Both the position numbers and the translations under genes were made by a program. This document shows, piece after piece, positions 8,354 through 17,584 of a stretch of 64,000 nucleotides of DNA. Positions within the stretch are counted from its first letter, which is position 1; each line of letters starts with the position of its first letter. This stretch comes from NORP240 sp038134485 (GTDB taxonomy: Bacteria; Pseudomonadota; Gammaproteobacteria; Pseudomonadales; Pseudohongiellaceae). The stretch covers positions 186,001 to 250,000 of the forward strand of contig JAYPVG010000001.1 of assembly GCA_038134485.1 (NCBI GenBank), given 5' to 3'. A model generated the notes under the pieces. The model did not search any database, was not told where the DNA came from, and saw only the letters and a program-made list of their open reading frames with translations.

Positions 8354-9349
8354 ATGGGATCCAGAGCCTATCCATTATTCCTGCTTGCTGCGATATTCGG
8401 GCTTGCAGCCGCGTGGCTGGTCCGTTCTCTCTTGAACAACCCGTCAGCGCCCATTACGACTGAATTGCCGCCTTCAGACACGAGGCCGGTTGCAGTCGCT
8501 GCAGTTGATTTAGTCGCGGGTGCGGAATTGACCAATTTAAGCGTCAGTGTGGTTGACTTGCCTGTTGACGCCGTGCCTGACGGGGCTTATTCGACTATAG
8601 CTGGCGCGCTCGCTAATAATCCATTTGCGGTATCTGATATAGCGGCTCGCGAGGTTTTACTTCCGAGCAAACTGTCGACCGGGATGGCAAGGCGGGTACT
8701 TACCTCTCGTATTCCGGATGGAGAACGCGCCATTACAATTCCTGTGAATGAAATTAGAGGTGTCGGAGGATTTGTATTGCCGGGAGACCGGGTTGACATA
8801 CTGCTGACTACATCAGTACCTAGCGGACAGCCGCTGACATTCTCAATACTGCAAGATATGACTGTGCTGGGGGTCGACCAGTTGAGTTCGCAACCAGATG
8901 AAAGTGATGCGGTTGTTGTCAATGCAGTGACTTTGCTGGCTGATCCGAGCGAGGCTAAGATACTCACTCTTGCCCAGCGGATAGGGGATCTCACATTGAT
9001 GCTTCGTAACGAGGTTGATGCCACCCCAGATTTATCCTCCAATATAACCCTAAATGACCTTTGGGAATACGATGTGGAGAGCATTAGGTCTACGATCCAG
9101 GAGATCTTTCCCACCGAACAAGGTTTGGAGATCACCACAGCAAACGGTCGGGTGATAATCAGTGGGGAAATTTCAAGTGAGGAAGCCAGGTCGTCAATTC
9201 TTACAACTATCCGTGTTTTCGCCGCGAATGACGCGATCGTCGATTTGACGCAAACTCGTCCGCCCGCACCCACACGCCGTATTAGCGCTACGGTACAAGT
9301 ATTGCGGGGCCGTGATTTGGAGGCTAGGAACTTTGAAGAAATTCGTTAG
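8354..9349 (+). CDS. cpaB: Flp pilus assembly protein CpaB/RcpC with an extra BON-like module
   Basis: 331 residues. A single N-terminal membrane helix is followed by an SAF-like domain (residues about 40-110, PVAVAAVDLVAGAEL) and the RcpC domain, with the typical ISIPVNE-like stretch ITIPVNEIRGVGGFVLPGDRVDI. The usual CpaB C-terminal strand ending V-x-R-G is present (TVQVLRG). It is separated from the core by about 65 extra residues (238-305) that resemble a BON domain and closely match the BON-like part of the secretin encoded next (both contain ANGR, SG-IS and FA..D.IV). CpaB is thought to work with the secretin in the periplasm. AGGGAAAAGG precedes the ATG. Confidence 0.9.
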   Translation: MGSRAYPLFLLAAIFGLAAAWLVRSLLNNPSAPITTELPPSDTRPVAVAAVDLVAGAELTNLSVSVVDLPVDAVPDGAYSTIAGALANNPFAVSDIAAREVLLPSKLSTGMARRVLTSRIPDGERAITIPVNEIRGVGGFVLPGDRVDILLTTSVPSGQPLTFSILQDMTVLGVDQLSSQPDESDAVVVNAVTLLADPSEAKILTLAQRIGDLTLMLRNEVDATPDLSSNITLNDLWEYDVESIRSTIQEIFPTEQGLEITTANGRVIISGEISSEEARSSILTTIRVFAANDAIVDLTQTRPPAPTRRISATVQVLRGRDLEARNFEEIR

Positions 9350-9412
9350 CCTAGTGCCAGAAAAAGGAATTATACTCTTGCCTTTGAATCTTAAGAGACG
9401 AGGCTGAAATTG

Positions 9413-10909
9413 ATGCGTCTCATATCTAAGGTTTTATGTCATTCGTGTTGCATGGTTGTTGCGTTGGCGGCATGTTTTAATGGCACCGCGCAAGCGCAAT
9501 CTTCTTTCACGGTCGGATTGAACGGCAGCCAGGAGATGCAATCCATCTCGATTCCAGTCGGCAAGTCGCAAATCATAGAATCAGAGCAAGCTCTCACGCA
9601 GATCGTTATTGGAAATCCCAGTGTGGCTGATGTCACGCTGCTAAGCCCAAACCAGTTCGTGGTGGTTGGACAAGCACCCGGCATTACAAATCTTATGTTC
9701 AAGGATAATTCAGATAGAATCGTCGCTGCATTAGATTTAGAGGTGAACTACGACCTGGAAGCAATCCAGCGCAGTATCGATGGCTTATTGCCTCGTGAGA
9801 GTAACGTTTCTTTAGCTTCTGCAAACGGGCGGATCGTTGTCAGCGGCCAGATTTCAAACGCACTTGATCAGACCGCTCTTCTGCAGCTTCTTTCCATGTT
9901 CGCAGACGAGGATTCCATCGTTAATTTTCTCGAAGTAGGCGGTGGCCAGCAGGTAATGCTCGAGGCGCGTATTGCTGAGGTCAACAGAACCAGATTGCGT
10001 GATCTCGGTTACCAGACTGATATCTTGGGTGGATCTGGAGTTGAAACCGGCTTTGAGATAATTACCGGGCGGTCTGCGCAGTTTCTCGGTAACTCAGCCG
10101 GGCTTTCGCAGGCACAGAGCACCCTGATTCCGGGTCAGGCCGGACTGATTGCAGGGAATCCCTTGTCCAGCGATTTTGGAGGCGTAGTCCTCAACAACTC
10201 CAGTCTTACTCAAAATCTCAATCTCGCCTTGTCAGCATTGGTTCAGGAGGGCGCCGCTCAGGTTTTGGCAGAACCCAATATTGTCGCCATGTCAGGACAG
10301 CAGGCCAGTTTCCTGGTGGGTGGGGAGTTCCCTGTACCCGTTGCCCAGGGTGGAGGTGGCGGGGGATTCGGTGGAGGACTTACGGTTCAGTACCGACAGT
10401 TCGGTGTCGGGCTTGAATTTATCCCTTCGGTGTTATCTTCCAATCGCATCAATCTGCAGCTAACGACCGAAGTGTCCGATCTGGACCTGGCGTCGGGAAC
10501 ATCAGTTCAGGGTACCACTGTGCCCGGTCTTCGCACCCGAAGGGTATCAACTTCTATCGAACTCGGAGACGGGAACAGCTTTGCAATCGCCGGTCTGCTG
10601 GAAAATAACATTGGCTCGCTGGTCAACGAATTTCCTGGCCTTGGGTCGCTACCTATCATAGGAGCACTCTTCAGAAGCACTCAGTTCACGAGAGACGAAA
10701 CGGAGTTGGTCATAGTAGTTACGCCCCGTCTAGTATCCTCAGTTGATGCCAATTCTATCTCTTTGCCTACAGATAACTTTAGACCGCCAAGTGCGTTTGA
10801 TCAGGTGATTTATGGAAGGATTGAGGCTGAGCCAACGCCTTCTGACGATTCCGGCGGCCAAAACGGAGACGAACCCGGGCTGGATGGGGCGCAAGGCCAT
10901 CAGTTTTAA
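9413..10909 (+). CDS. cpaC: Tad pilus outer-membrane secretin CpaC/RcpA
   Basis: 498 residues with a signal peptide ending near AQAQ. The order of domains is: pilus-secretin N-terminal region with the IVIGNPSVADV motif (residues about 35-105), a BON-like module (about 108-170) and the secretin domain (about 235-420) with EPNIVAMSGQQASF and the GGEFPVPV motif that lines the gate. The C-terminus is Pro/Asp/Gly-rich. It should form the outer-membrane ring through which the Flp pilus exits. The ATG at 9413 is preferred over TTG at 9410; CGAGG lies 9 bases before it. Confidence 0.93.
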   Translation: MRLISKVLCHSCCMVVALAACFNGTAQAQSSFTVGLNGSQEMQSISIPVGKSQIIESEQALTQIVIGNPSVADVTLLSPNQFVVVGQAPGITNLMFKDNSDRIVAALDLEVNYDLEAIQRSIDGLLPRESNVSLASANGRIVVSGQISNALDQTALLQLLSMFADEDSIVNFLEVGGGQQVMLEARIAEVNRTRLRDLGYQTDILGGSGVETGFEIITGRSAQFLGNSAGLSQAQSTLIPGQAGLIAGNPLSSDFGGVVLNNSSLTQNLNLALSALVQEGAAQVLAEPNIVAMSGQQASFLVGGEFPVPVAQGGGGGGFGGGLTVQYRQFGVGLEFIPSVLSSNRINLQLTTEVSDLDLASGTSVQGTTVPGLRTRRVSTSIELGDGNSFAIAGLLENNIGSLVNEFPGLGSLPIIGALFRSTQFTRDETELVIVVTPRLVSSVDANSISLPTDNFRPPSAFDQVIYGRIEAEPTPSDDSGGQNGDEPGLDGAQGHQF

Positions 10910-10922
10910 TAGGAGTAAAATC

Positions 10923-11195
10923 ATGCGCAGTCATTTTTGCTTTCTGGGAATATTGATGCTGACTACGGTTGCCGGGTGTGAATCCCGCGAAGCCTTGAAT
11001 ATCAACAAGAATTTTGGCGATGCAGTTAGATCAAATATTGCTGTGCAAACCATGAATCCGATGGCTACCGGGCAGGATTTGTCAGCATCGACTAGCGGGC
11101 TGCAGGCTGAGCAGACCGTCCAGAGGCTCTTTTCCCGCGACAATCAGGCGCAATCCAGTACCTTGATTCAAGACGTCGGAAGCACTGGAAATTAA
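10923..11195 (+). CDS. Short CpaD-like Tad lipoprotein
   Basis: 90 residues with lipobox VAGC (Cys19-20 region), so an exported lipoprotein. The segment NFGDAVRSNIAVQTMNP resembles the conserved part of CpaD/RcpB pilus lipoproteins (FGxAvrxNxxxQxxNP). It is much shorter than classical CpaD (about 200 residues) and lacks its N-terminal domain. It sits in the usual place after cpaC and is preceded by AGGAG. I infer a pilotin or secretin-accessory role. It might instead be a distinct lipoprotein that kept only this motif. Confidence 0.75.
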   Translation: MRSHFCFLGILMLTTVAGCESREALNINKNFGDAVRSNIAVQTMNPMATGQDLSASTSGLQAEQTVQRLFSRDNQAQSSTLIQDVGSTGN

Positions 11196-11211
11196 GAGTG
11201 GGGGAGATTCC

Positions 11212-12881
11212 ATGTATAAACCCCCAATTTCTCAACGGGGCATCTACCTCGCAGTTTCCTCACTGATAATCGTCGTATTAATAGGAACTGGTGCCCTTGC
11301 AATAGATCTGGGGCGCCTGTTTCTTTTACGCTCTCAGATGCAAAATGCGGCCGATTCCGCCGCCCTGGCCGCCGCCGGTGAATTATCGGGAGGCTCAGGA
11401 GCGCAGATACGGGCCATTGCAGCTGCTCGTGCTGCTCTGGACTATCAATCCCGATTAGCCAGCGAATCAGAACTATTGGGAAACAATATTTCGTTTCAAT
11501 TTTTTTGCGCAATAAGTTCCGCGAACGATCCGGATGATTCGACAGCCCTTGCCAATTATTGTGGAGGATCGACCGTTGTTGAAAATGGCGTAACCAGATG
11601 GCTCGCTACAGGGGACGAGGACACGCACTATGTTCGAGTGATAATGGATCAAAGTCAGTCTTCAATTGCCTATTCGACACGTCTGATATTTCTGCCAGTG
11701 CTGCAAGTGTTCGGTTTGAGCCCCAACCAGGAGGTTGCCTTGCAGGCCAGAGCAATGGCTGGGCGCAGCTACCAGTACTGTTACTACGCCCCATTAATGA
11801 TGTGTAACCCATTTGAAGACGATGGACTGACATTTGACGAAGCAATGGATCCAGGAGATCAATTAAAACTTGTCGACAGTAACGCTAGCACTGCCTGGAA
11901 TCCCGGGCAGGTAGGTTTCCTGCAGTTGGGGGGGACTGGTGTAAATGCAAACGCGCCGTTTCTTGGAGCGCCAGAAGACACCGGATGTACAGAGCCCATA
12001 ATAAGTCCAATGACAGGTGACGCTCTGAACCCCATGGGACGAGCGGCAAACACCCGTTTCGACATTTATTTACCTTTAAACAACCCTCAATACGAAAGTT
12101 CGGCCTATCCCCCGGATATCAACATCATGGATTATCCAGAGGATCTGACCTTCGATCCGGACCCTCCCGGCCGCGTTGGTCATGGGAATTGGGATCGGAC
12201 CACCTACTGGACAGCGTTTCATGAATGGCAATCCTGGGGCGGAAGTTTGCCGCCAGGGTACAACGAGATGACCCGATTCGAAATGTATGAGTGGGAAAAT
12301 AGTCAGTCTAAATTACCTGTGCGTAATCCTGATATCGCTTACGATAGTGGCGGCGGCGGAAATGGCGGCGGCGGAAATGGCGGCGGCGGAAATGGCGGCG
12401 GCGGAAATNNNNNNNNNNNNNNNNNNNNNNNNNNNNNNNNNNNNNNNNNNNNNNNNNNNNNNNNNNNNNNNNNNNNNNNNNNNNNNNNNNNNNNNNNNNN
12501 NNNNNNNNCGGCGGAAATGGCGGCGGCGGAAATGGCGGCGGCGGAAATGGCGGCGGCGGAAATGGCGGCGGCGGAAATACAGTTTGTACAAATATTTCTA
12601 CCGGTGACACATTTCCTGACTGGGTCTGCGACAGTCCGTCAGACAGCATTCCAGACAATGAAACGGGCGCGGAGGATAGGCGTGTACTGAGTGTCGCTGT
12701 GATCGAGTGTTTGGCTCAGAATATAAGCAATAGATCGCGTTCAATCCAAATGTTCGGCAATGACGGCTTTGCTTCAATTTTTCTTACCGAGAGCTCGAAG
12801 ACAGAAATCTGGGGGGAGTATATTCGCTGGAATGATCCAACAGATCGCGAGGTTAGGCTTAACGTACAGCTATACGAGTAG
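11212..12881 (+). CDS. tadG: TadG-like Tad pilus protein with a GGGGN repeat (scaffold gap inside)
   Basis: The N-terminal Tad/TadG-type segment has a membrane helix followed by DLGRLFLLRSQMQNAADSAALAAAGELSGG, the TadG_N hallmark. A long extracytoplasmic domain with several Cys follows. A run of (Gly)4-Asn repeats begins at 12349 and is broken by 100 N (12409-12508). After the gap the repeat continues in a different nominal frame and leads into a C-terminal domain (TVCTNISTGD... to VQLYE) ending at 12881. The frame change is an artefact: a gap of 5+15k bases would restore it, and 100 is not of that form. The prepilin-like Glu at +5 is absent. GGGGGAG precedes the ATG. Confidence 0.82.
12349..12578 (+). 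repeat. 15-bp minisatellite (GGCGGCGGCGGAAAT)n in the tadG-like gene
   Basis: Four perfect units lie left of the N run and four perfect units plus a 10-base partial lie right of it, encoding Gly-Gly-Gly-Gly-Asn. The left flank ends on a unit boundary and the right flank starts with the last ten bases of a unit. True copy number is unknown because the assembly broke here. Confidence 0.95.
12409..12508. other. Scaffold gap of 100 N within the minisatellite
   Basis: Exactly 100 N, a conventional placeholder. The repeat phase and the reading frame both require a real gap of 5, 20, 35... bases. Confidence 0.95.
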
Positions 12882-12896
12882 TGAGGCGAGAGACTG

Positions 12897-13382
12897 ATGA
12901 AGCCTTTTCAAACAGGCGCAGCGCTTGTTGAGTTGGTGGTGCTGACACCTTTCTTGATTACATTGCTTGTTGGAACGGCGGAGCTTGGTAGGGCGATTCT
13001 GCAGATAAACACATTAAACAAGGCCCTGATTGGCGGCGCCCGAGTTGTGGCGAGGTTCGATAATGCGGTTAACACTGCCGATTGTTCGGAAGGATCTGCG
13101 TGGGCTCAGGCGACCGCTAGAGGGGCGGCTATCATTCAGTACGGCCCTAGCGGACAGGGAGACGTGATAATGCCCGGTCTCGATCAGAACGGTGCTGTAG
13201 TGTTTTCCAGTGGGCTCTCGACTTCCGCACTACCCAGCTCGGGTTCTGTTGGGGTTTGCGTAGTAACTGTTCGCAGTGAAATTCCTTTTGCAGCTCTTTT
13301 TGGGGCCTCATTGGTGCCATTTGTTCAACTTACGCCACCTAATATTGGGGCTAAAGTCGAGGAGCGCTATTTTGGCAGCTGA
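12897..13382 (+). CDS. tadE: TadE-family pseudopilin
   Basis: 161 residues. A short leader with the prepilin-like site G|AALVEL (Glu at +5) is followed by a hydrophobic helix and a periplasmic domain with two Cys (ADCSEGS and VGVCVVT). This is the TadE-like (PF07811-type) architecture of minor pilins that prime Flp pilus assembly. It follows the tadG-like gene after 15 bases and overlaps the next pseudopilin if that gene uses its TTG start, so it is part of one operon. Confidence 0.87.
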   Translation: MKPFQTGAALVELVVLTPFLITLLVGTAELGRAILQINTLNKALIGGARVVARFDNAVNTADCSEGSAWAQATARGAAIIQYGPSGQGDVIMPGLDQNGAVVFSSGLSTSALPSSGSVGVCVVTVRSEIPFAALFGASLVPFVQLTPPNIGAKVEERYFGS

Positions 13383-13944
13383 TCGAAAAATGCACGGAAA
13401 CCCCCAGTCTGGGGCAGTTCTGGTAGAGTTTGCTGTGAGCATCTCGCTATTTTTGCTGCTAACCCTCGGAGTGATTGAGATATTGTTACTGGTTTTCGAT
13501 CTGGCAAGAGCTAATGAAATGACGCGGCAACTTTCTCGGATTGCCATAACCTCAGATCCTGTCTGCGATATCTGGAATGGTGACTGCGGGGGCAGCGGTT
13601 CCTCCGGGCTGACTTGTCCGGTCCCCGGTGGGTCCGTGGTTGTAAATCTCGGCGAAGTTGATACCTCGGCTCAAGGACAAGGTGTGATGCCTACCGGTGG
13701 TCGTATGTTGGAGAGAGCGCAGATATTTCTTCCGACTGTGCAGCCTAGTCAGATTCGTGTCACTTATGCATGTTCGGGCTCGGGCTACGCGGATCGACCC
13801 CGGCCTATCCCGCTGGTGTCAGTTGGATTGCAAAATTATACGCGTCCTTTTCTTCTCGGATCCTTTATAGGGGTAGGGAATGGTATAGAATTTCCCGCAT
13901 TTGAAAACACTCGCCTTGGCGAGGATTTATACACAGAAGGTTAA
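13372..13944 (+). CDS. tadF: TadF/TadE-like second minor pseudopilin
   Basis: 190 residues from TTG 13372, which has GAGGAG seven bases upstream and overlaps the tadE stop. ATG 13390 is the alternative and lacks a good ribosome site. The prepilin-like motif QSG|AVLVEF with Glu at +5 is followed by a long hydrophobic helix, then a Cys-rich periplasmic domain (SDPVCDIWNGDCGGSG, TCPVPGG). Its place after tadE and its TadE-like N-terminus make it the second minor pseudopilin of the locus. Whether it is TadF proper or a tadE duplicate cannot be settled by eye. Confidence 0.82.
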   Translation: MAADRKMHGNPQSGAVLVEFAVSISLFLLLTLGVIEILLLVFDLARANEMTRQLSRIAITSDPVCDIWNGDCGGSGSSGLTCPVPGGSVVVNLGEVDTSAQGQGVMPTGGRMLERAQIFLPTVQPSQIRVTYACSGSGYADRPRPIPLVSVGLQNYTRPFLLGSFIGVGNGIEFPAFENTRLGEDLYTEG

Positions 13945-13951
13945 ATTAATA

Positions 13952-15199
13952 ATGAGTACGTTGAACGAACAATCTGGTCCCGAAGGAGAGTTGCCAGGGA
14001 AACTCAATCTAATAGCGATAGCTACCGGCCAAAAAACGGTGAATGCACTGGAAAAAGCGCTTTCAGCGAAAGCCACAGTAGCTTATCGTGTCTCGCATTC
14101 CATCGCATCAAGGCCGCTGCGCGAACTTGTGGAAAAGGGCTTCAGAAGCGAGGCAGTTGATGTCGTCATTGTAGAGGTGGATGGAGAAGAACTTTCCGAA
14201 CAGATGGATGACATTCGCTCGTTCGTGGAGAAATTCGGAGAAGAAACCGATCTTGTTGCGACATTTCCGCGAAAAAATATGCAAATTATGCCTGATCTGC
14301 TGAGGAGCGGTGTACGGGACGTGCTGCCGCTTCCATTGAGCGAAGAAGATCTGGATCATTGCATCAACAACAGTTTGGCACGCAACCGGAAAACTAGTCT
14401 GCAACCGCGAAAAGGTTCCGTGGTGTGTTTTCTTAACACAAGATCGGGGGCTGGAGGACCTTTCGTGGCCGCGAATCTGGCTCATTCGTTGCAGTTCGAG
14501 TTGGAAAAAAAGGTGGCGCTTGTTGATCTTGACATCCAATTTGGAACCGTTGCCTACGATTTAGACATCAAATCTGATGGGGGTATCGTAGAGGCATTGA
14601 GGAATCACGGTCGTATTGACCAGGTGTTTGTCGAGGCGTTGATGGCAAAACATACGAGCGGCGTCGATGTCTTGGCATCCCCGGCTGATTTGACAACCTG
14701 GGAAGGTCTTTCACCAAAGGCGCTGGAGAGGTTGATTCTCGTTTTACAGCGGAGCTATGACCACGTAGTTATCAATCTCCCGGTACTAATCAACGACGTG
14801 ACATTGAAGGCGCTGGCTATGTCTAACCCGATATTCCTCGTAACCCAGGGCACCATTTCAATGATGCGAAACCTTAATATGGTGGTCCATCGCTTGCCTG
14901 TGATGGGACTTGGGCTGGAGAACATGGAAATTATTCTGAACCGTGCCGGGACCGAAGATAAAGATTTGAAATCTTCCGATATGGCATCATTCTTTGGTGA
15001 TATCCCGCATCACAGGGTACGAAGTGATTTCAAGATAGTCACCAAGGCTGAAAATGAAGGAAAAGCAGCTTGTGAGATAGATAGCAGAGCTGGATTGGTC
15101 GAAGACATCAGGGCCATTGCCCAGCATGTCGCAGGACTCGCTGGTGAAGGCAAAATAGAATCGCCATCCAAAAAAGCCAAGCGTCGATGGTTTTTCTGA
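13952..15199 (+). CDS. cpaE: Tad pilus localisation ATPase TadZ/CpaE
   Basis: 415 residues. The N-terminal receiver-like domain (residues about 18-140) precedes a ParA/MinD-like ATPase domain. The Walker A region is atypical, NTRSGAGGPFVAANLA: the deviant lysine is missing and the final Lys-Thr is replaced by Pro-Phe, as in many TadZ proteins with weak ATPase activity. VDLDIQFG is the Walker A' element. TadZ proteins mark the pole or site where the pilus machine assembles. The ATG at 13952 fits the operon spacing (7 bases after the previous stop). Confidence 0.9.
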   Translation: MSTLNEQSGPEGELPGKLNLIAIATGQKTVNALEKALSAKATVAYRVSHSIASRPLRELVEKGFRSEAVDVVIVEVDGEELSEQMDDIRSFVEKFGEETDLVATFPRKNMQIMPDLLRSGVRDVLPLPLSEEDLDHCINNSLARNRKTSLQPRKGSVVCFLNTRSGAGGPFVAANLAHSLQFELEKKVALVDLDIQFGTVAYDLDIKSDGGIVEALRNHGRIDQVFVEALMAKHTSGVDVLASPADLTTWEGLSPKALERLILVLQRSYDHVVINLPVLINDVTLKALAMSNPIFLVTQGTISMMRNLNMVVHRLPVMGLGLENMEIILNRAGTEDKDLKSSDMASFFGDIPHHRVRSDFKIVTKAENEGKAACEIDSRAGLVEDIRAIAQHVAGLAGEGKIESPSKKAKRRWFF

Positions 15200-15222
15200 G
15201 GGTCTGATAAAGGCCAGGCTTT

Positions 15223-16551
15223 ATGGATAACACAGCTACTCATAGGGGCAATCAGAATCAGTTTACCGCTGACTCTCGCAATGTTCAGAGGGAGGTCAAG
15301 TCCAAAATCCATAAGGAGCTGTTGAATCGTCTGGATCTTGCCTTCCTTGATCAACTTACCCGATCCCAACTAGATACCCAGATTGGGCAGATTGCTCGCG
15401 AAATCATGGATGAATTGCAAGTTCGCTTGAACAGTCTGGAGCGGGCAGAGGTAATTAAGCAGGTTCAGGATGAAGTGTCGGGGCTTGGTCCGATTGAATC
15501 CTTGATATCGGACCCGACCATATCCGACATCCTTGTTAATACGTGGCGGGAAGTATACGTTGAGCGCTATGGTCGCTTGTCTTTGACCGATGTGCAATTC
15601 CAGAACGACGGTCATTTGATGGGCATTATTGACAAGATAACCAGCACAATTGGTCGACGCGTGGATGAGTCTTCACCCATGGTAGATGCTCGACTGAAAG
15701 ATGGCTCTCGCGTCAACGTAATTATTCCGCCAGCTGCGGTGGATGGTCCCATAATGTCCATACGCAAATTTAGAGCGGATCCGCTGACACTGGAAAACCT
15801 CGTAGCTACCAGAGCGCTCTCACCGCCGATGTTCGAATTCTTGAAAGCAGCGGTTAAAGCGCGAGCAAACATACTCATAAGTGGGGGTACTGGTTCTGGC
15901 AAGACAACCTTGCTCAATGCGCTCTCCAGGTTTATTGCCGATGACGAGAGGGTCATAACAATTGAGGACTCTGCAGAGTTGCAGTTGCAAGGAAAACACG
16001 TGGTTCGACTGGAAACCCGGCCCGCTAATATTGAAGGAAAGGGCGAAATTTATCAGGGAGATCTGCTAAAAAATGCATTGCGTATGAGACCTGACCGAAT
16101 CATCGTGGGTGAGGTAAGAGGCGGAGAAGCGTTAGACATGCTTCAGGCGATGAATACGGGTCATGATGGATCGATGACGACAATTCACGCGAACTCTCCT
16201 CGTGATGCGCTAACTCGCCTCGAACACATGGTAGCTATGAGCGGAGTGCCCATCCCAGCCTTAGTAATCAGGCAGCAGGTGGTCGCTGCGCTGCATATTC
16301 TTATCGATGCCGAGCGCCTGGCAGATGGAAGACGTGTGGTCACCAGTATTCAGGAAATCACGGGTATGGAGCATGAGACCGTTGAGATGCAGGAAATTTT
16401 CAATTTTGAAAAATCCGGCGTCGACACGAACGGGATGATTGTGGGACGGTTCACCGCCACAGGAATAGTTCCCCGAACTAATGAACTTTTAATACGAAGC
16501 GGCGTAGCACTCGATAATTCAGTTTTTAACCCGGAAAAAGCGTATGAGTAG
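15223..16551 (+). CDS. cpaF: Tad pilus secretion ATPase TadA/CpaF
   Basis: 442 residues, a type II/IV secretion-system ATPase. Walker A is GGTGSGKTT near residues 222-230. Walker B-like DRIIVGEVRGGEALDML follows near 291-307, and the His-box TGHDGSMTTIHANSP comes after it. The N-terminal part contains the CpaF-typical INxxxxVYVER-like stretch (ILVNTWREVYVERYG). It powers extension, and probably retraction, of Flp pili at the inner membrane with TadB and TadC. It starts 23 bases after tadZ. Confidence 0.95.
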   Translation: MDNTATHRGNQNQFTADSRNVQREVKSKIHKELLNRLDLAFLDQLTRSQLDTQIGQIAREIMDELQVRLNSLERAEVIKQVQDEVSGLGPIESLISDPTISDILVNTWREVYVERYGRLSLTDVQFQNDGHLMGIIDKITSTIGRRVDESSPMVDARLKDGSRVNVIIPPAAVDGPIMSIRKFRADPLTLENLVATRALSPPMFEFLKAAVKARANILISGGTGSGKTTLLNALSRFIADDERVITIEDSAELQLQGKHVVRLETRPANIEGKGEIYQGDLLKNALRMRPDRIIVGEVRGGEALDMLQAMNTGHDGSMTTIHANSPRDALTRLEHMVAMSGVPIPALVIRQQVVAALHILIDAERLADGRRVVTSIQEITGMEHETVEMQEIFNFEKSGVDTNGMIVGRFTATGIVPRTNELLIRSGVALDNSVFNPEKAYE

Positions 16552-16584
16552 TTTCAATAACTCCGCAGCCGTAAGGGATTGTTC

Positions 16585-17574
16585 ATGAATGATCTCGTAC
16601 TGATAGCCGCACCAATATTGGCTTTCCTGTCCTGCTTCTTGTTGGTCTTTGCGTGTCTCTTGCTATGGCAAGACGCACAGGAATCTGGAAGGGAAAAGGT
16701 TAAATCTAGGATCAGGCGGATTTCCCCTGTTCAGAAACAAGAGCCTAACGCAATCCAGTTGTTAGCGCTGGTCAGACAAGAAGGAATGACCAGATTAGGC
16801 CGCCTGATTACCAGGCGGCCACATGTATTAAAAACTCTCGACAAGTTTTTGAAGAAATGTGGGGTGAAACTGGCTCCCGAACTTTATTTAATAATCTGTT
16901 TGCTTGCTGGTCTGGCGGGAAGCGCGATTGTCTCACTCATGTTCAGGGAGGTCAGCGTATTGACAGTGGCCGTTGGTTTTGTTGCCGGGTCCCTGACGCC
17001 TTACCTTATTCTTCTCCAGCGACGACGAAAGCGTTATCAGAAAATTGTGGAGCAATTGCCCGATACGCTTGATTTTTTCGCCCGAAGTTTGCGAGCCGGT
17101 ACTCCTTTCACCGCTGCAATTAAATTAGCCGCCCAGGAAATTCCTGCGCCAATTGGAGACGAGTTATTGGCTACTCACGATGAATTGAATTTTGGATTGG
17201 AGTTCTCCGAAGCACTAGAAAATCTTGTCAGACGGGTCGATGGCACTGAATTGCGCATGTTTGTGACGGCAGTGACGATCCAAAAAGGAACTGGCGGCAA
17301 TCTTGCGGAGTTGCTTAACCGACTTGCCGATCTGATGAGAAAGCGCGTAGCAGCGTCGGGTGAAATAAGAGTACAGGCATCGGAAATGAAAACAAGTGCG
17401 CGCGTGCTGGCTGTGCTACCGTTCATTATTGCGGGTTTGCTGCAACTAATTAACCCGGGCTACCTGGAGCCAATGTTTGAATCAGATACCGGGCGTTCGT
17501 TGATGATTTTTCAGGTAATGTTTATGGTGCTTGGCTACGTAATCGTAAATCGTATGATATCAATCAAGGTATGA
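16585..17574 (+). CDS. tadB: Tad pilus inner-membrane platform protein TadB
   Basis: 329 residues with an N-terminal helix, a cytoplasmic loop, a pair of mid-protein helices (about residues 95-145), the T2SSF domain, and two C-terminal helices. The T2SSF hallmark LPDTLDFFARSLRAGTPFTAAI is present (about residues 153-175), as is the GGNLAELLNRLADLMRKR segment typical of TadB. ATG 16585 is chosen over TTG 16579 because AAGGGA is six bases upstream of the ATG. With TadC it forms the assembly platform on which the ATPase acts. Confidence 0.92.
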   Translation: MNDLVLIAAPILAFLSCFLLVFACLLLWQDAQESGREKVKSRIRRISPVQKQEPNAIQLLALVRQEGMTRLGRLITRRPHVLKTLDKFLKKCGVKLAPELYLIICLLAGLAGSAIVSLMFREVSVLTVAVGFVAGSLTPYLILLQRRRKRYQKIVEQLPDTLDFFARSLRAGTPFTAAIKLAAQEIPAPIGDELLATHDELNFGLEFSEALENLVRRVDGTELRMFVTAVTIQKGTGGNLAELLNRLADLMRKRVAASGEIRVQASEMKTSARVLAVLPFIIAGLLQLINPGYLEPMFESDTGRSLMIFQVMFMVLGYVIVNRMISIKV

Positions 17575-17584
17575 GTTATTAATC

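Noticed and set aside
8587..9273. 228-codon minus-strand frame opposite cpaB
   Set aside because: It lies entirely inside cpaB on the opposite strand and has no protein-like composition or start signal.
12349..12578. CRISPR array
   Set aside because: The units are 15 bp, contiguous, identical and in frame, with no spacers.
11212..12690. Frameshifted pseudogene in the tadG-like gene
   Set aside because: The frame change coincides with a 100-N placeholder. The correct frame continues on the right side to a stop at 12881.
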